Shown piece by piece: positions 47,601 to 59,984 of a stretch of 64,000 bases of DNA (positions within the stretch are counted from its first letter, which is position 1; every line of letters starts with the position of its first letter). The notes below the pieces were generated by a model. That model saw nothing but the letters and a program-made list of their open reading frames with translations. It was not told where the DNA came from and did no database searches. Location of the stretch: contig JAQFVV010012423.1 of the NCBI GenBank assembly GCA_028023455.1, positions 8,848,269 through 8,912,268 of the forward strand, read 5' to 3'. Position numbers and translations under genes: made by a program. The DNA is from Epiperipatus broadwayi. Lineage: Eukaryota > Onychophora > Udeonychophora > Euonychophora > Peripatidae.

Positions 47601-49535
47601 AGAAATCCATTTTTTTACTCAGATATCTGCAGATAACTAGATAATTGAAGTCACTAAAATATATAGTTGCTAGTGAAGTGGCAGATATATATGTATAGGC
47701 ATATTACTCCTCAATGATAAAGACCAATAAAAACTAGTCAAGAGAGTTGTTTAGCACACTTTTGTCCATTAACTATAATAAATGATTGGACTGGTAGTAG
47801 AGAGGATTACTGTTGTTAATGCAAATATGAAATATAAACTGGGAGAGTAATGTGATATTTTGTTTAATATATTTTGAGTCATACTTTATTTTTGTTTTTC
47901 AATCATTTTCACTAGCAATGTTGTAAATACTAATTAAAAACTTATTTATACTAATTATAGTATATAAATTTAAAAATATATTAACATTTAAATCATTAAA
48001 AAAAAATTGAATAATAAAATACACAAATTTAAACTAATTGGATATATCATACATATTCATTATAATCCAAATTTTTTTTTTTTTTTTTGCATGCTTAATA
48101 GATATAATCTAATTTTTTAATCAAAAACAATATTGAAGCTATATTACTCAATGCCATTTCTTGACAAAATTTCTTTGAGATCAGGTCCAAAACCCCATTT
48201 AAATAATTGTATAAAAACTTTTGCATTAAACTGAATCTGCAAGCTAAAACATTTTTAAATTTGATTCTGGAGAATATATTGAATGTGAAGTGTTTTTTAA
48301 CAAGCTTTTATACATATCTTCACAAAAGTCTTATATACAAAAACAAAACATCAATGTTAAACCATAATCATTTCAAAATAGATAAGATTTTATTAAAACT
48401 GTGATGCTATATTTGCTATTAGCTTGTATTTTCAACAAATAATTGGTAATATTGAAGTCACTAATAAGATTGGGTAAAATACTATAATATATAATTCTGC
48501 AGTTATGCAATGATCCAACATTTGAATTCTTATTTTTTTCAGACACTGATTAGCTACTTTCAAATTATTTAATCTAAAAATATAAAAATGATTAACAATA
48601 TATCTTTAATTTGCAAATTAATAATAAATCCTCTACAAGTTAGGGAATTCCATTTGTTAAAATGTTACTCATAGAATCTTCTGTTACTACAGAAAAATAT
48701 ATGTAAAAAAAAAAAAAATCTATGATTAAATAAATAATCAATTAATAAGTTATCCAGAAAAATATACTCCTTTGTAATAGAATAACAAAAAATGCTTTTT
48801 CTTAAACATTTAAAATATACATAACTGCAAACTTTTTTTTTTTGTAAAAAATTAAATACAGAATTGAAATATTTCAAAGTCATATCCATTTCTTTCCTAT
48901 GTTTCTAAATATCATAACATATCATCATTTACATTATGTAAAACTTGCCAAAAAAACCCCATAAATATAATCTAATCAGATCATATAAATTTGGATAATA
49001 ATCATTTTAAAGAGCTTACCTTTGGAATAATTATGCAAGATCAAAAATATTGCCTTGCATAGTTTATTATTATAAAAGTGTATAAATGATATTATATTGC
49101 ATAGTTTAGTGCAGTAATATAATGTTGGAACCAAGAGTTAAAGATTAGAAAGCTCAAATCAGTTACTTCCGATACCCAAGTGTCACACAACCTTCTGAGC
49201 AATAATATATTAGATTATTTATTTTACTAAAAACATTTTCTAAATGAAAATAAGTATTTTCATTATCAGTGGCAGAAAGTTTTCCTAGTGCAATAATCCA
49301 TACGATCAAATCAGAAAGCTAAGAAAATAACATTGTAATGGGTAAGAGAGACAAGAACATTTGCTGAAAAATTATTTTACACTAATGTCTTCTTTTGAAA
49401 CAGCTAATTAATGATAAAAGAATCTATATCAATGAATACATTGCTAGTATGAATATTTAATAGTTAATTTAAAAAAATTATAATAAAAATTTAATGCAAA
49501 TAATTCTATTTTTAAATTAAAAGAAAATAACTTAC
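44654..49535 (-). other. Intron 4 of sulfotransferase gene 1
   Basis: This 4.9-kb GT-AG intron holds one complete snap-back F repeat (45379-45979). The rest is AT-rich, with short chance ORFs and homopolymers and no recognisable gene. Confidence 0.85.
45379..45979 (+). mobile_element. Snap-back F repeat, complete copy
   Basis: Arms of about 146 bp (45377-45522 and 45783-45928) are nearly perfect reverse complements around a body of about 260 bp. A 50-bp tail (to ATGTGATGTTTAGT) lies outside the right arm only. A 13-bp target duplication with one mismatch, AGTTACACTATCA and AGTTACGCTATCA, lies at 45366-45378 and 45980-45992. This copy defines the family structure. It sits in intron 4 of sulfotransferase gene 1. 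Confidence 0.8.
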
Positions 49536-49630
49536 TGTATGCATTTCTTCATAAGTCATAAATAAAATATTTTCCTCATTTCTATTTCTCCAAAAACCTA
49601 ATACATGATTCCAGTATGGACAGTATGGAA
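49536..49630 (-). CDS. Sulfotransferase gene 1, coding exon 4
   Basis: This 95-nt exon lies between a TTTCAG acceptor and an ACA|GTAAGT donor. It completes a Val codon and reads [14 protein letters not shown], then [16 protein letters not shown]. This is the SULT segment with the conserved Pro-Tyr-x-x-Trp-x-His pattern and the LFxTYEEM strand. It enters in phase 1 and exits in phase 0. The intron to exon 3 is only 807 bp, the shortest in the gene, and contains three inverted repeats described separately. Confidence 0.93.
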
Positions 49631-49833
49631 CTGAAATTTAAATTATACTTTGATATTTATTGTATTTATTAAATGGTAACAATTTTCACAAATAAATTAT
49701 CAGATAATTATACATAAATAATAAATAAGAGAGAGAACATTTAATGATATTTTAATACTCTCATTTTCTTTATTATTTATTGAATAACATATAAATAAAT
49801 AATTTAGCGATTTATATATATGTAAATCTTTTG

Positions 49834-49930
49834 GAAGGAAATGAATATTCACACATGCACTATTGGACTGATGAGTGAATATAAATTTAATATATCAATT
49901 CAATAGCACGTGTGAAGATTCATTTCTTTC
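49834..49930. repeat. Inverted repeat, 30-bp arms
   Basis: The arms 49834-49865 and 49901-49930 pair with a few mismatches (GAAATGAATATTCACAC against GTGTGAAGATTCATTTC), leaving a 35-nt loop. A similar string, GATTTATATATAT, occurs outside on each side near 49809 and 49990. This could be a target duplication, making it a small non-autonomous insertion in intron 3. Confidence 0.6.
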
Positions 49931-50135
49931 CCGGGTTAGCGGGCTCACTTCCTGGCTGATGCTATGACACATGAGAAAAAAGATTTACTGATTTATATAT
50001 ATATAAAGAAATACTAAGAGTTTAAATATGTTGTTAAATTATTAGCAAGTATACTTTTGATGCTTTTGCATCATATTCATGGTTATTCTGCTGAAAAAAA
50101 TCATTTTCTGTTAATTTAAATACTACTTACTCTCT

Positions 50136-50168
50136 GGTTCATTACATATTCATTTTTTGTAATGAACC
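50136..50168. repeat. Short perfect hairpin
   Basis: GGTTCATTAC at 50136-50145 is answered by GTAATGAACC at 50159-50168, giving ten paired bases around a 13-nt loop. Confidence 0.6.
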
Positions 50169-50229
50169 ATGTCTCTTTGATTTTTCATTTTACATCGTTT
50201 CGCTCTTCGCACATTATTTATATATTCAC

Positions 50230-50346
50230 AGAAACCAGTCAAAACCTAGACAATCCCTATATCAATAACAATCAACAATCTCAGGAGGCTGCCTTGACAA
50301 TGGATTGAGATTGTTATTGATATTGTCTAAATGTTAACTGATTTCT
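50230..50346. repeat. Inverted repeat, about 40-bp arms
   Basis: The left arm 50230-50273 and right arm 50309-50346 match as reverse complements (AGAAACCAGT against ACTGATTTCT, and ATCAATAACAATC against GATTGTTATTGAT). The left arm carries 6 extra bases. It looks like a small MITE-like foldback in intron 3. Confidence 0.6.
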
Positions 50347-50437
50347 ACAAATTAAATTATAAACCTATCTAGTCTTGAGCATTATTACACTTATTATTTA
50401 TAAATATATATATATAATTTAGAAGAAAAAAAATTAC

Positions 50438-50564
50438 CTTTATCTGACAGAAATTCTTCAAAGAATTCTAAAAACTTTCCTTTATAACCCACAAAAGTGA
50501 GTGATTTTAAGAAGTGATAATATGAAACTATAACATCTTTGGGATTTCTTGCTACATAAATAAT
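50438..50564 (-). CDS. Sulfotransferase gene 1, coding exon 3
   Basis: This 127-nt exon follows a TTTTAG acceptor and begins IIYVARNPKDVIVSYYHF, the 3'-phosphate-binding motif of SULTs (RNPKDxxVSYYHF) whose Arg and Ser contact PAPS. It ends FEEFLSDK plus one base (phase 1) before a GTAATT donor. The junction with exon 2 (QKCK|IIYVARN) falls where the family alignment expects continuity and needs no frame change. All key residues are intact, which argues for a working gene. It is separated from exon 2 by a 12.4-kb intron filled with transposons. Confidence 0.94.
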
Positions 50565-51544
50565 CTAAAATTAAAAAAATTAATACTTGTTATTTCAATA
50601 TTCTTAATTTTTTATAGAACTATATAATAATTTCTATATAATTATATTATAAAAAATTAATTAGAATAATAAATATTATAGGTTTTATAATTAACATGAT
50701 ATATTCTCCAATGACAATATTTTGAAATCTTATTAGTATCATTCTTATAAAGTGTTGAATGTTCTACTCATATTACTGATTCAATGTGAGAGTTATTAAT
50801 AACTAGTAAGCAATCTTAGTTATGTTATAGAATAAGATATCACTTTATCAAAAATTAAGTATTAAAGTACAAAGTCTTTCTTGTCTCCAATTCCTTTTTC
50901 CATTTGTTTTTAACACAAACTCTCAGAGCTATGAAAAGAAAGACAAGAAAAGATTTAGTAGCTCAAGAGTCCTTAAGTAAGATCTTTACTTGAGACAGAA
51001 CATTCACTAAATTGACATAAAAATCACATATTTCACACTGTTTGATTAGATTGCCAAGCATAGCATTATTCATTAATATAATAAAAACAATTGTAAAATC
51101 AAACATTTTAATGGTGATAAAACATAAGGTAGAACTAATAATAAAGATAAGCATTTTAATAGTTTTTTTCTTCTTCTAAATATAGATATATAGAACATGC
51201 AAAATTTACATAATGTAAACTTTTTAGAAGTTGAATAGAGAACAGTATTTATACAAAAAGCAGCACTTGTAGCTAAGGAGCTATAAAGATTTAAAAATAG
51301 CTACTCTTAATAAAATATTTCTTCCAGAGGAAGGAAGTTTTTTTGGAAAAGCAAATATTTTATTCTAAATCTTCTGTTCTTGGAATTTCAAGATGGATTA
51401 ATGAAAGAGTAATGGTATTCAAACTTGTTTGCACAATCTATAATTATTTTATTATTGTATATAGTCCATTAGGTTATGAGAGTTTGAAGAAATAAAGCTT
51501 TTATTTCTTGCTCTATAATATTATTACATTCATAACTTTAAAAT

Positions 51545-53700
51545 ATTTTTTTTCTTTTTGGAGGTTTTAATGCACATGTTAATAGGAACAGGAAATTTTG
51601 GTCCAAAGCTATTGGAAATAATGGTATTGCTGCTATAATTTAAATGGTCTGCTCATATTGAATTTTTGGACAACACATAAAATGACTATAGCAAACATTT
51701 GTTTAGGCAAAAAAAATCACTATTAAATTCAAAACAATGGTGTCTAATAAATCACATTATATCTGGGACAAATTCGGTGCTTATTGTTAAACACATCATA
51801 GACCAGTAAGTCAAATATTAAAAGGATAAATGCATTAAGAAATAGATCTTACTCCAATCATATTTGTAAAAACTTCATGTTATTTTTTAGAAGCATCCAC
51901 TTACTGTGCCAATTTCAATAATTATTAAAACACTACGTTGGATTTTCAGTGTTGTCATATTACTAAGGTGTGGAATTGGAATTCTCTTAAGAAGTCTGTT
52001 ATGGATGCAAGTAAATCTATTCTGTTCACTAAAAAAAGAATTACGGCTAATTCTCTGACAATGATTATATTATTATTGACTTGATTAATATTATCATGGT
52101 ATTTTCTACTTGGCAGAATAATAAACTGAACATAAAACTTCATCTCCATATAGAAATTTAATCAGAAATTCAACAACTGACACAAAAACTTGAAAATGAT
52201 TGGTAGAACAAGACTGCAAAGATATAGATATTCATTAATCTTGATCACATTAACTTCTTTTTTGATGTATTAAAAAAAATCAAATGCTTTATTACTTAGG
52301 AATTCATAAGAAGTTCAAGTACAAAAAATGGCATAACTAGAACTATCACTGGATTTAAATAGTTCAAGATTTTGAAACAATGAAAATAAATATGGACTTG
52401 AAAACAATATTAAATCCATAAATGATACTCTTTTATTTGATAACAATAACATTTTGAACAGTAGGGAGAAGAATATTTTGATCATCTTTTAAATAATGAT
52501 ACAAAAATTAAGATAGTGCCATTTAATAATATATTCATTCTATCTATTCATTCAGATTATCTTAGTGAAGTCAAAAAGCTTTTTATAACTTTAAAAATGT
52601 AAAAGCTGCCAATTTTGATGAGATTCTTGTAGAAGTTTTAAAATATGGTGGTGATAAAAAATATTTAAATTTTTTTTAGAATATATAAACAAGAAATTGC
52701 ACCATTTGATTTTAAGTATGTTTCTACTGTATCAATTTGTTATTCATATTATATATATTCTACATTGATGAAATGAGAGAAGTATAATTACTTCTGGTAA
52801 AACAATTTGAAGCATTTAAAATAAAAACGTGATAAAAACAAAAATATGAATTAATTTTTATGAAAATATTCTTTAGACTTATCTTTTTAGGTAACTGCAT
52901 GAATGATGCGATTCAAGTTTGATAGGGAATCAAAACTAGAAACTCAATTTCTTGGCTTCTGGGTTTACAATTAATGATTGTACTACCTTTTCCAAATCAA
53001 AAGATGATCTACAGAATGTAACTGCTGTAAATTCAATATATAAAGTCTTTGCTTTAATAACTTATGTTCAAAAAACTCAAGTTCTTTATTGGTCAGTGAC
53101 GGAATAAAAATCTTCCGCAATTTTTAATCTGCATTTTTAACAACTTGAGAATGTGAGCCAATTCATTAAATAGAAAGGAAAACTTCGATGTTGAGATGCT
53201 CCAATATTTTCTGCTACTTTTTTTAAAGTTAAAAAATATGCTATTTCATCACAGTGATATAACTATTGCAACAAATTAGTTGTATATAGAGCTGTTATTT
53301 ATCTATTATATAAAAATCAGTCTTGCAGCAATACAAAATAAAGTATTAGAAATATTTCATTTAACATGCTAATCAATAGTACTTCAGCTTGCTAGATTTG
53401 ATACTACTTCTACTATTGTAAAATCATGGATATGTAAAATGAATGGACACTAACCAATTTCCTAAAAGTATTTTATGGCTAACTTGAAATAATTTTCTGG
53501 GAGAGATGGGCCTTGTTTTCATTATAGAAATGGTTTTAACATAAATTTAAAGAAGTGCATATTCACTGGTTTCATTACAAAGATATGGCTGAAGATGGAA
53601 TACAATGCAGATGTTGGAATCTTTTAGAAAATAAATTTTATTTCAGAAGTTAAAAGACAGAATCTTAAAATATCAAATAAATAGACTAATGAAACAGGAT
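51545..53700 (+). pseudogene. Heavily decayed EEP endonuclease-RT LINE
   Basis: Traces in several frames follow the order of RTE-like ORF2 proteins. Endonuclease: GGFNAHVNRNRKFW...IGNNGI about 51560-51640. THHRPVSQILK about 51795. A WQNN block about 52110. EYFDHLLNND about 52470-52500. RT start: LKNVKAANFDEILVEVLKYG about 52590-52655. Then SKDDLQNV...VNSIYKV about 52998-53055, KTQVLYW about 53075, QLENVSQF about 53140-53165, and a TKLVVYRAV-like block about 53270-53300. Every segment has stops or shifts. It is antisense in intron 2 of sulfotransferase gene 1. Confidence 0.7.
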
Positions 53701-53709
53701 GTTTATATG

Positions 53710-55380
53710 TGGACATATTTGTGGTTCATTAATTAGTTAATATAGTTTTAAACTTATCTTTAGAATATTATTATTTATCTTTTTATCCCCCACCCCCCTT
53801 AATCATATTCATTTGCAAGTAATAATGATTAAGAAAAAGTAATCTTATCCTTTTGAACAGACGTGTTAATCCAAAAGATTCTTTAATTTCTAATGCAGAA
53901 TCCACATAGGAATATTCAGTATATATAAAAATATTGGTTTTACTTGATAAATCAGTTGAGCTATCCATTTATTCCATATTATAATTAAGATAGCCTTCAG
54001 ATCAATTCCACCAAGTTTTATTCAGTCACAATATTTTAGATCAAAGAAATGTGTTCATTTATATATTTTAATTTGATAATTTAAATAAGAATGAAATTCT
54101 TTATTATTGAAATTTAATATCTGGTGGCAGATTTAATTGATGAGTGAAAACATGAATAAACTTTTATTTTGTTTAATTTGATGAATCTACATGTAAGAAA
54201 TATAGGTCATCCTCTTCTTTTTTCTGAAAATTTATTGTTGAAAAAATTTTGAAAATATCTTAAAAGAAATAATAGATTCAGACCATTTCAATAATTTTAG
54301 TACTGTCACTGATTAATTTAGTCAATCCATTATTAAATTTATATTTATAATGATAAACAGCATTATACTAAGATGTACACTAAGCCAAGATATTGAAGTT
54401 TTCATTGCATTGATTATCAAAAAGTAGTAAAGTGGGAAAAGATTAATTATGCTAATAAATATAATTCTCAAAGTCAAAATTCATTTAGGGAAGGAAGATT
54501 CAGAAATAGAACTAGGTCTTAGGAACAATTTTTTTTATTTATAGATAGAAGTTGATAAATTTTTTCAAGAAGATAATGATGATTATCAGCAATTACAAAA
54601 TGCAGACTAGTTAATATGGTATTTTTGAATGGAAATCAAAGAGTAAAATCTTTTGTTTATTTTTTATATATATAATATTTACCACACTCCAAAATGTAAA
54701 CAGAAACAAAAGTTTTTCAGCTCTTAGCAATGCTAAAATCTCATATACAAGTAAATCTCACACTGCTAAATACAATTACACTACAACAATTAATCAATTG
54801 CTTACAATCAGAATAAACTTAAGATCATTTAAATATATAGTTATTGGCCTAATATCAAATCTACATAACTGTATAAGCAAACATAAAACTAGAGTAGTTT
54901 TGAATATCAGGATATTAACTCAATATTGTGAAGTAGTTAAAAATATTTTTTAGATACATAAATGCAATTATTCCAAAACTTCACATTGACAAAAGCCATT
55001 CAGTAGTCAAAAACTATCCTCGTTATGTGGATTGTTGCACTAACATTACTCAAGCTTACAATAGATGTCACTGCAGTAAGGTAAATAGTAAACATATACT
55101 TTTAAAAAGATTTGGTGAATGTAAACAGAGAAAGTCAGGGATGTTTTATGATTGAGAATGGACTTTCTCATGGTAAATAAATATATTAAGATTTTTTTCA
55201 CCATATCAAAAATAAATTAAAATAGTGGTGCAATTTTTGGCAAATTAAAAAAAAAATAAAAGATCATCCTCAAGTATAATTTGTTTAAACTGGGTAGTAA
55301 AGATTAAAAATATGTTGATAATTTTTTGACAATATTACAACTCAAACCTAATTCATTTATCAATTCCTCTTTTTTGTTCA
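53710..55380. other. AT-rich intronic stretch
   Basis: No coding segment or repeat boundary can be supported. Part could be older LINE sequence beyond recognition. Confidence 0.4.
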
Positions 55381-55381
55381 T

Positions 55382-58300
55382 AATAACTAATAAAAAGCTT
55401 GAATAACTGACATATACAAAGAGCACAGAAAAATGCAAGCAGACTTTAAAGATCAGGATGCAAGCATGGAACTAATAAAGAAAATGGACAAGCGTGAGCA
55501 AGATCAAACAGAAGTGCAACTATACATTAGGGATCAAGTTTTGTTCCTTTTAAAGTAGTATTATTACCAAGGAAGGTAAACATAGACAAAGGAGAACAAG
55601 AGCCAAGCATAACAAGGACAAAGTTATCAATATTTGAAGAACTCAGCAATTGGAACAGGGGCAAGCCATAAAGAGACAACAAGCAATGAGTATACCCAAA
55701 CAAAGAAAGGAAAAGAGACCAAAAGCCCAACACTATATTAAGGTGGAAAACCAAGTAGGGACCATGGCACAAAGAAGCCCATATACCATACATGTTGATG
55801 CTTGAAAAAAAATTTTAAACCCATTTTTGGATTGATTCAAGAGTGCCCCTGCAGTCACATAAAGATAGGTTTCAGAGCCACACATTGGGAGCCAGATTAT
55901 ACAAAAAAACTCTATAATGATCAAGTTTTGTATAATCAGTCAACAAGACCGAAAGACCAAGCAGAGACTCTGAACCATTAGGCATGAGGTTACCCCAAAT
56001 GTCATCTGGTTTAAACCCCTACCTACGCTTCCTAGTCTCAACCATCTAATTAACATCCTTGACATCATATAGCCTCCCTTCTTCGTATAGTTCAAAGTAA
56101 CTCAGGGTTCGAACATGGATTTTCACTCTGAAAGTTCTTCATAACATCCACTCAACAATGCACCAGCACTCCTAAGTCTTACATCAATCTATTTATCTTA
56201 TATTTATTTAGTTCACTTTTCTATGAGACTTTCAAATTAATATCATATTATAAATTATCTAAGCATGATATGTAAATTAAGTGAATGGATGTATTTCTAA
56301 AAATAATTAATTAATAGCTAGTTCCGACTCACAAGTTAAATTAATAATCTGATAAGTTTATTTACATAAATAAATATAATTAAGAGTAGTAGCTTACAAG
56401 TATGGGATGATTATGATCTATTGGTTTTTACATAATGTTATGAATGGTAATGGCAGCTTACAGAATGATGTGCCCTATTTTCTTCAATTAAAATTACAAA
56501 GCTTTATCAGCCTATTCTAGGTCTAATATATACAATTAATTATATTTGAGTTTGTTAAGGGAGAGTTTGTGGATGGGTTTGATTTCAGATTACCTGGGGT
56601 TGCCAACGAGAGTAGATGGAGGCTGGACACCTAATATTAATAGAGAAATTGTGGTACTATGTGAGTAAGTGGGGACAATGGTGCATTATGACGATACTGA
56701 ACGGGTTTGGTGATCTAATAGGATGGTTTATTGCTGATAAGTGGATGTACCCAGCCACAGAGAAAGTATCGTTTCTAACCTAGGGCGCATACCAGTGGAG
56801 AGCGCAAAGGTGTGCTAAATCCAGGATTTGGGGTCACAAGGAGTCTCCAGCTCCTGCGGAACCTGGACCGGCTAATCTATGAATTAGGAACCTGGGCACA
56901 TGGCATCTGGTCTGCCTTCATGCAGTTTGACCATAAGGATGCATGAACCATAGAGATATATATAAAAATTCAATAATAAAATGACCCTTGCCACACGTAT
57001 AGAAGGTAGGAATGCAAATATATATAGATAAGCAATTTATTTATTAGGACATCTGCATACATAATTAATATTAACAAATTTATTTTGAATATAGAACTAT
57101 GAGCATCCCTTGTTAACGATAACGAAGTATTTGATAACTTAAACCCGGTTACAATAATTATTTACGTAAAATTTAAATTATAAAGTCTAATAACTAATGT
57201 TAAGGCATAGGGAGATTACTGATCTTAGATAGACTGCTACATTTATACACGGAAGGTGGTTTTATCTATATGAAGAATATATTGCATTGGTAGGCAGTGC
57301 AATAAGCACAGACCTATGATTTTATTGTTATTACTTTTACAACATTATAGGATTTTGGATTATATATTATCACAATTTTAAAAAAGTTACATTATATAAA
57401 GTCATTATTAAAAGAAAACATTAATTTAGTGGCGCGTGAAGTAATAACTGAATTAATAATTTATTTATTATTACTAACATTAATTTTAACTGCATCTAGA
57501 TTATATTATATATAAAATCTATAGGGCACATTATAAGGGAACAACATAATTTATAAATCAATTAGATAAAATACGCTCACCATACTTTCTTAATTCTTAC
57601 ATAATTCTAAGAATTGACAGATAAATCTCCTTGATATGATGGGGGGGGGGGGCAAGAGAGAGAACTTTTAAGAAAATAATTTATGTGTGTTATTTTTATA
57701 TTTTAACATTTAAAAACTTTAGTTTGGCATCTTCTGGACTCCCTCTATTCCTTGGGACATTGAGAGCCAAGAAGCATAAACAACACGCTTTAAGTTTTAC
57801 TTCCATCCATCACTCAAGGTAATATATATAAATAAAATAAAATGTTTTAATCTGTTTAATAATTAAACCAGTAGATTTATCAATTAAAATAAATAAAATA
57901 TATGGTTTATACAGTTAAGACTAGTTAAAATATTTCGATAAATTAAGTTAGTTAGAATCTTTAAAACCATTTTACCGGCAAATCAATGGTGGCTTTGGGA
58001 CTTCTTCATGTAGATGGATAGATGAGCTTGTGATTTCTGGCACTGTTGGGATGGTAGGATGCAGATGGATCTTGTACATTTTAATGGAACTCTTTTGGAT
58101 GCCAACTCCCCCATGACGATGCCCGATTATTCATTCATTCTGTCATTGATTGTGGATTTATTAACAAGCAGGATACTAAATCTAATAGATGTTGATAAAT
58201 TTCAAAATAAAATTTTTGTTAGAGTTCGGCTTATCTCTCAATCAAATATTAAGCTGAATATCTATAACAATGCCCCCTTCCATGTTTATATGTTTATTTC

Positions 58301-58880
58301 TGCCTTGGGTCCATTTGACTTTTAATGGGTTTGATTTTGGTCTTTGTTTTAATTTCTGTTACATTAGCATTTCGTTTCCTCATACCATTCTGCAGCCGAT
58401 TTGGTTTCCTGTGTATTGTACTTTATTTTTCATTACAACAACTTGAAATATGCACAGAATGTGAAGGTGTTAAACTGTAACTATTTCTGGCAATTATATG
58501 CACAGATAGGGAAAGGCAGTAATTACTTTTCTTTTACTTAATGGCTTTCAGCCCCTCTCTCATTGTTTTAAACATTTTAATATTTTCTTGTTAATTGATT
58601 ATGTTTTACTTTGTCAAATTCTTTAAACAAACTTATTTTAATCAAATGCTTTTAACAAAGTATTTTTATATGGCATGATCAGAATAATCACCTTTTAACC
58701 CTTTTACTATCGAAATTTACACACACACATACATGCATATTACGAATGTGTGCAGATATTTCTAACTAATTTATTTATACAATGGGAGATAGGTTGAATT
58801 AAATAAAACATGAAGCAAGTATATTTGCATAGACATACACCACTTCAATAACTAATAAAAAGCTTGAATAACTGACATAT
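55382..58880. repeat. 34-bp exact direct repeats enclosing 3.4 kb
   Basis: The same 34 bp (starting AATAACTAATAAAAAGCTTG) stands at 55382-55415 and 58847-58880. The enclosed 55416-58846 includes less AT-rich blocks (55430-56180, 56560-56960) with no recognised protein. It also holds a G run (57640-57653) and a GTTCGAAC B-box-like motif near 56110. Confidence 0.85.
56560..56960. other. Unclassified GC-richer block
   Basis: About 400 bp have clearly lower AT content than the neighbours and contain CAGTGGAGAGCGCAAAGG and CTGCGGAACCTGGACCGG. No long ORF, tRNA fold or known family was recognised. It may be a piece of an unidentified mobile element. Confidence 0.4.
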
Positions 58881-59219
58881 CATCATCAATCATTATCAAT
58901 CCACTGCAGGATTCTCCAATCTTTAGCTTCTCTTCTCCACATCACCCCTGCACACTTTCTGATTTCATCCATCCATCTCACATGTGGTCTCTTTCTGGGT
59001 CTTTTACAATCTCTTGGAATCCCGTTTAAGATTTCAATTGTCCATCTATTATCATTTCTTCTAGCAATACGTCCAGCCCAACTCCACTTCAGTCTTTTAA
59101 TTTTTTCAATGAGGTCAGTAACACCTGTTTGTTCTGTTACCCATATATTGTGTTTTCAATCTCTTCTTCTTACTCCCAACATGCATTTCTCCATACTTCT
59201 TTGAGTGGTCTGAAGTCTC
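58876..59219 (-). pseudogene. LINE C-terminus (RTE-like), 3' piece
   Basis: The minus strand reads LQTTQRSMEKCMLGVRRRD, then EQTGVTDLIEKIKRLKWSWA, GRIARRNDNRWTIEIL and RKRPHVRWMDEIRKCAG, and ends in an ATGATG tail at 58876-58890. This is the end of an EEP-RT LINE ORF2. The 5' part of the same copy is at 61043-61092, separated by the TIR transposon. Confidence 0.82.
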
Positions 59220-59407
59220 GGTTGTTTTCTCATCCTTGGTGTTCACCATGGGATGGTGTTGATGCTAATCGAAAACATATACATATAACGATTCCGGGGC
59301 CGGACCTAAATGATCGAATTGATCTAAAAAGATCTGATTTCTTAGATTTGTAATAAAATATTCCAATAACTAATACTATTATATGATGTTAGTTTTTTCA
59401 TTTTTGT

Positions 59408-59910
59408 AAATGTTTATTAATCTTAACTTGTTTTTGAGTTTGTGTGTGTCTTTTTAAAGTTATGGTGTTTTTCTAACTTTTTTTTTTTTTGGACTTTATG
59501 TGTGTCTTTTTAAAGTTACGGGTTTTTTTTTTGCAAGAGTAAATCAATACTTTTATTCAAAAGCAAGACGTAATAAGTAAATGTTTATTAATCTTATCTT
59601 GTTTTTGAATTTGTGTGTGTGTGTCTTTAAAGTTACTGGGCTTTTTCTAATATTTTTTTGGGGACTTTATGTGCATCTTTTTAAAGTTACGGTACTTTTT
59701 TTTGCAAGAGTAAATCAATCATTTGATTCAAAAGCAAGACGTAATAAGTCAATGTTTATTAATCTTAGATTGTTTTTGAGTTTGTGTGCATGTCTTTAAA
59801 GTTACAGGGCTTTTTCTCATTTTTTTTTTTGACTTTATGTGTGTCTTTTTTTAAAGTTACGGTATTTTTGATCAAGAGTAAAAATCAATTATTTTTATTA
59901 AAAAAGCAAT
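59408..59910. repeat. Three tandem copies of an about 171-bp unit
   Basis: Starts ATGTTTATTAATCTTA at about 59409, 59581 and 59752 give periods of 172 and 171 bp. Each unit contains TGTGTGTCTTTTTAAAGTTA-like runs and AAGCAAGACGTAATAAGT. It is internal to the TIR transposon. Confidence 0.85.
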
Positions 59911-59984
59911 ACGTAAATCTATCAAAAGTAATGTCATTTATATACTACAATTTAGAATTGATACCCGACTACTATTAGTAAGGA

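Larger units (their letters stand above)
49631..50437 (-). other. Intron 3 of sulfotransferase gene 1, rich in hairpins
   Basis: This 807-bp intron contains three inverted repeats: 49834-49930, 50136-50168 and 50230-50346. No coding sequence was seen. Confidence 0.85.

Noticed and set aside
49866-49900. CTGATGAG motif suggesting a hammerhead ribozyme core
   Set aside because: The required GAAA after stem II and the cleavage triplet in place are missing. The sequence after the short possible stem reads ATAG.
55527-55924. Two overlapping minus-strand hydrophobic ORFs
   Set aside because: They are frames antisense to a Lys/Gln-coding-like plus strand, with no homologous motif or splice signals.
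56090-56130. GGTTCGAACAT as a tRNA or SINE B box
   Set aside because: No A box or tRNA fold at the right spacing was seen and there is no second copy in the window.
58059-58325. 88-codon plus-strand ORF
   Set aside because: No recognisable family. It lies in an unidentified segment between the 34-bp repeats and could be transposon debris.
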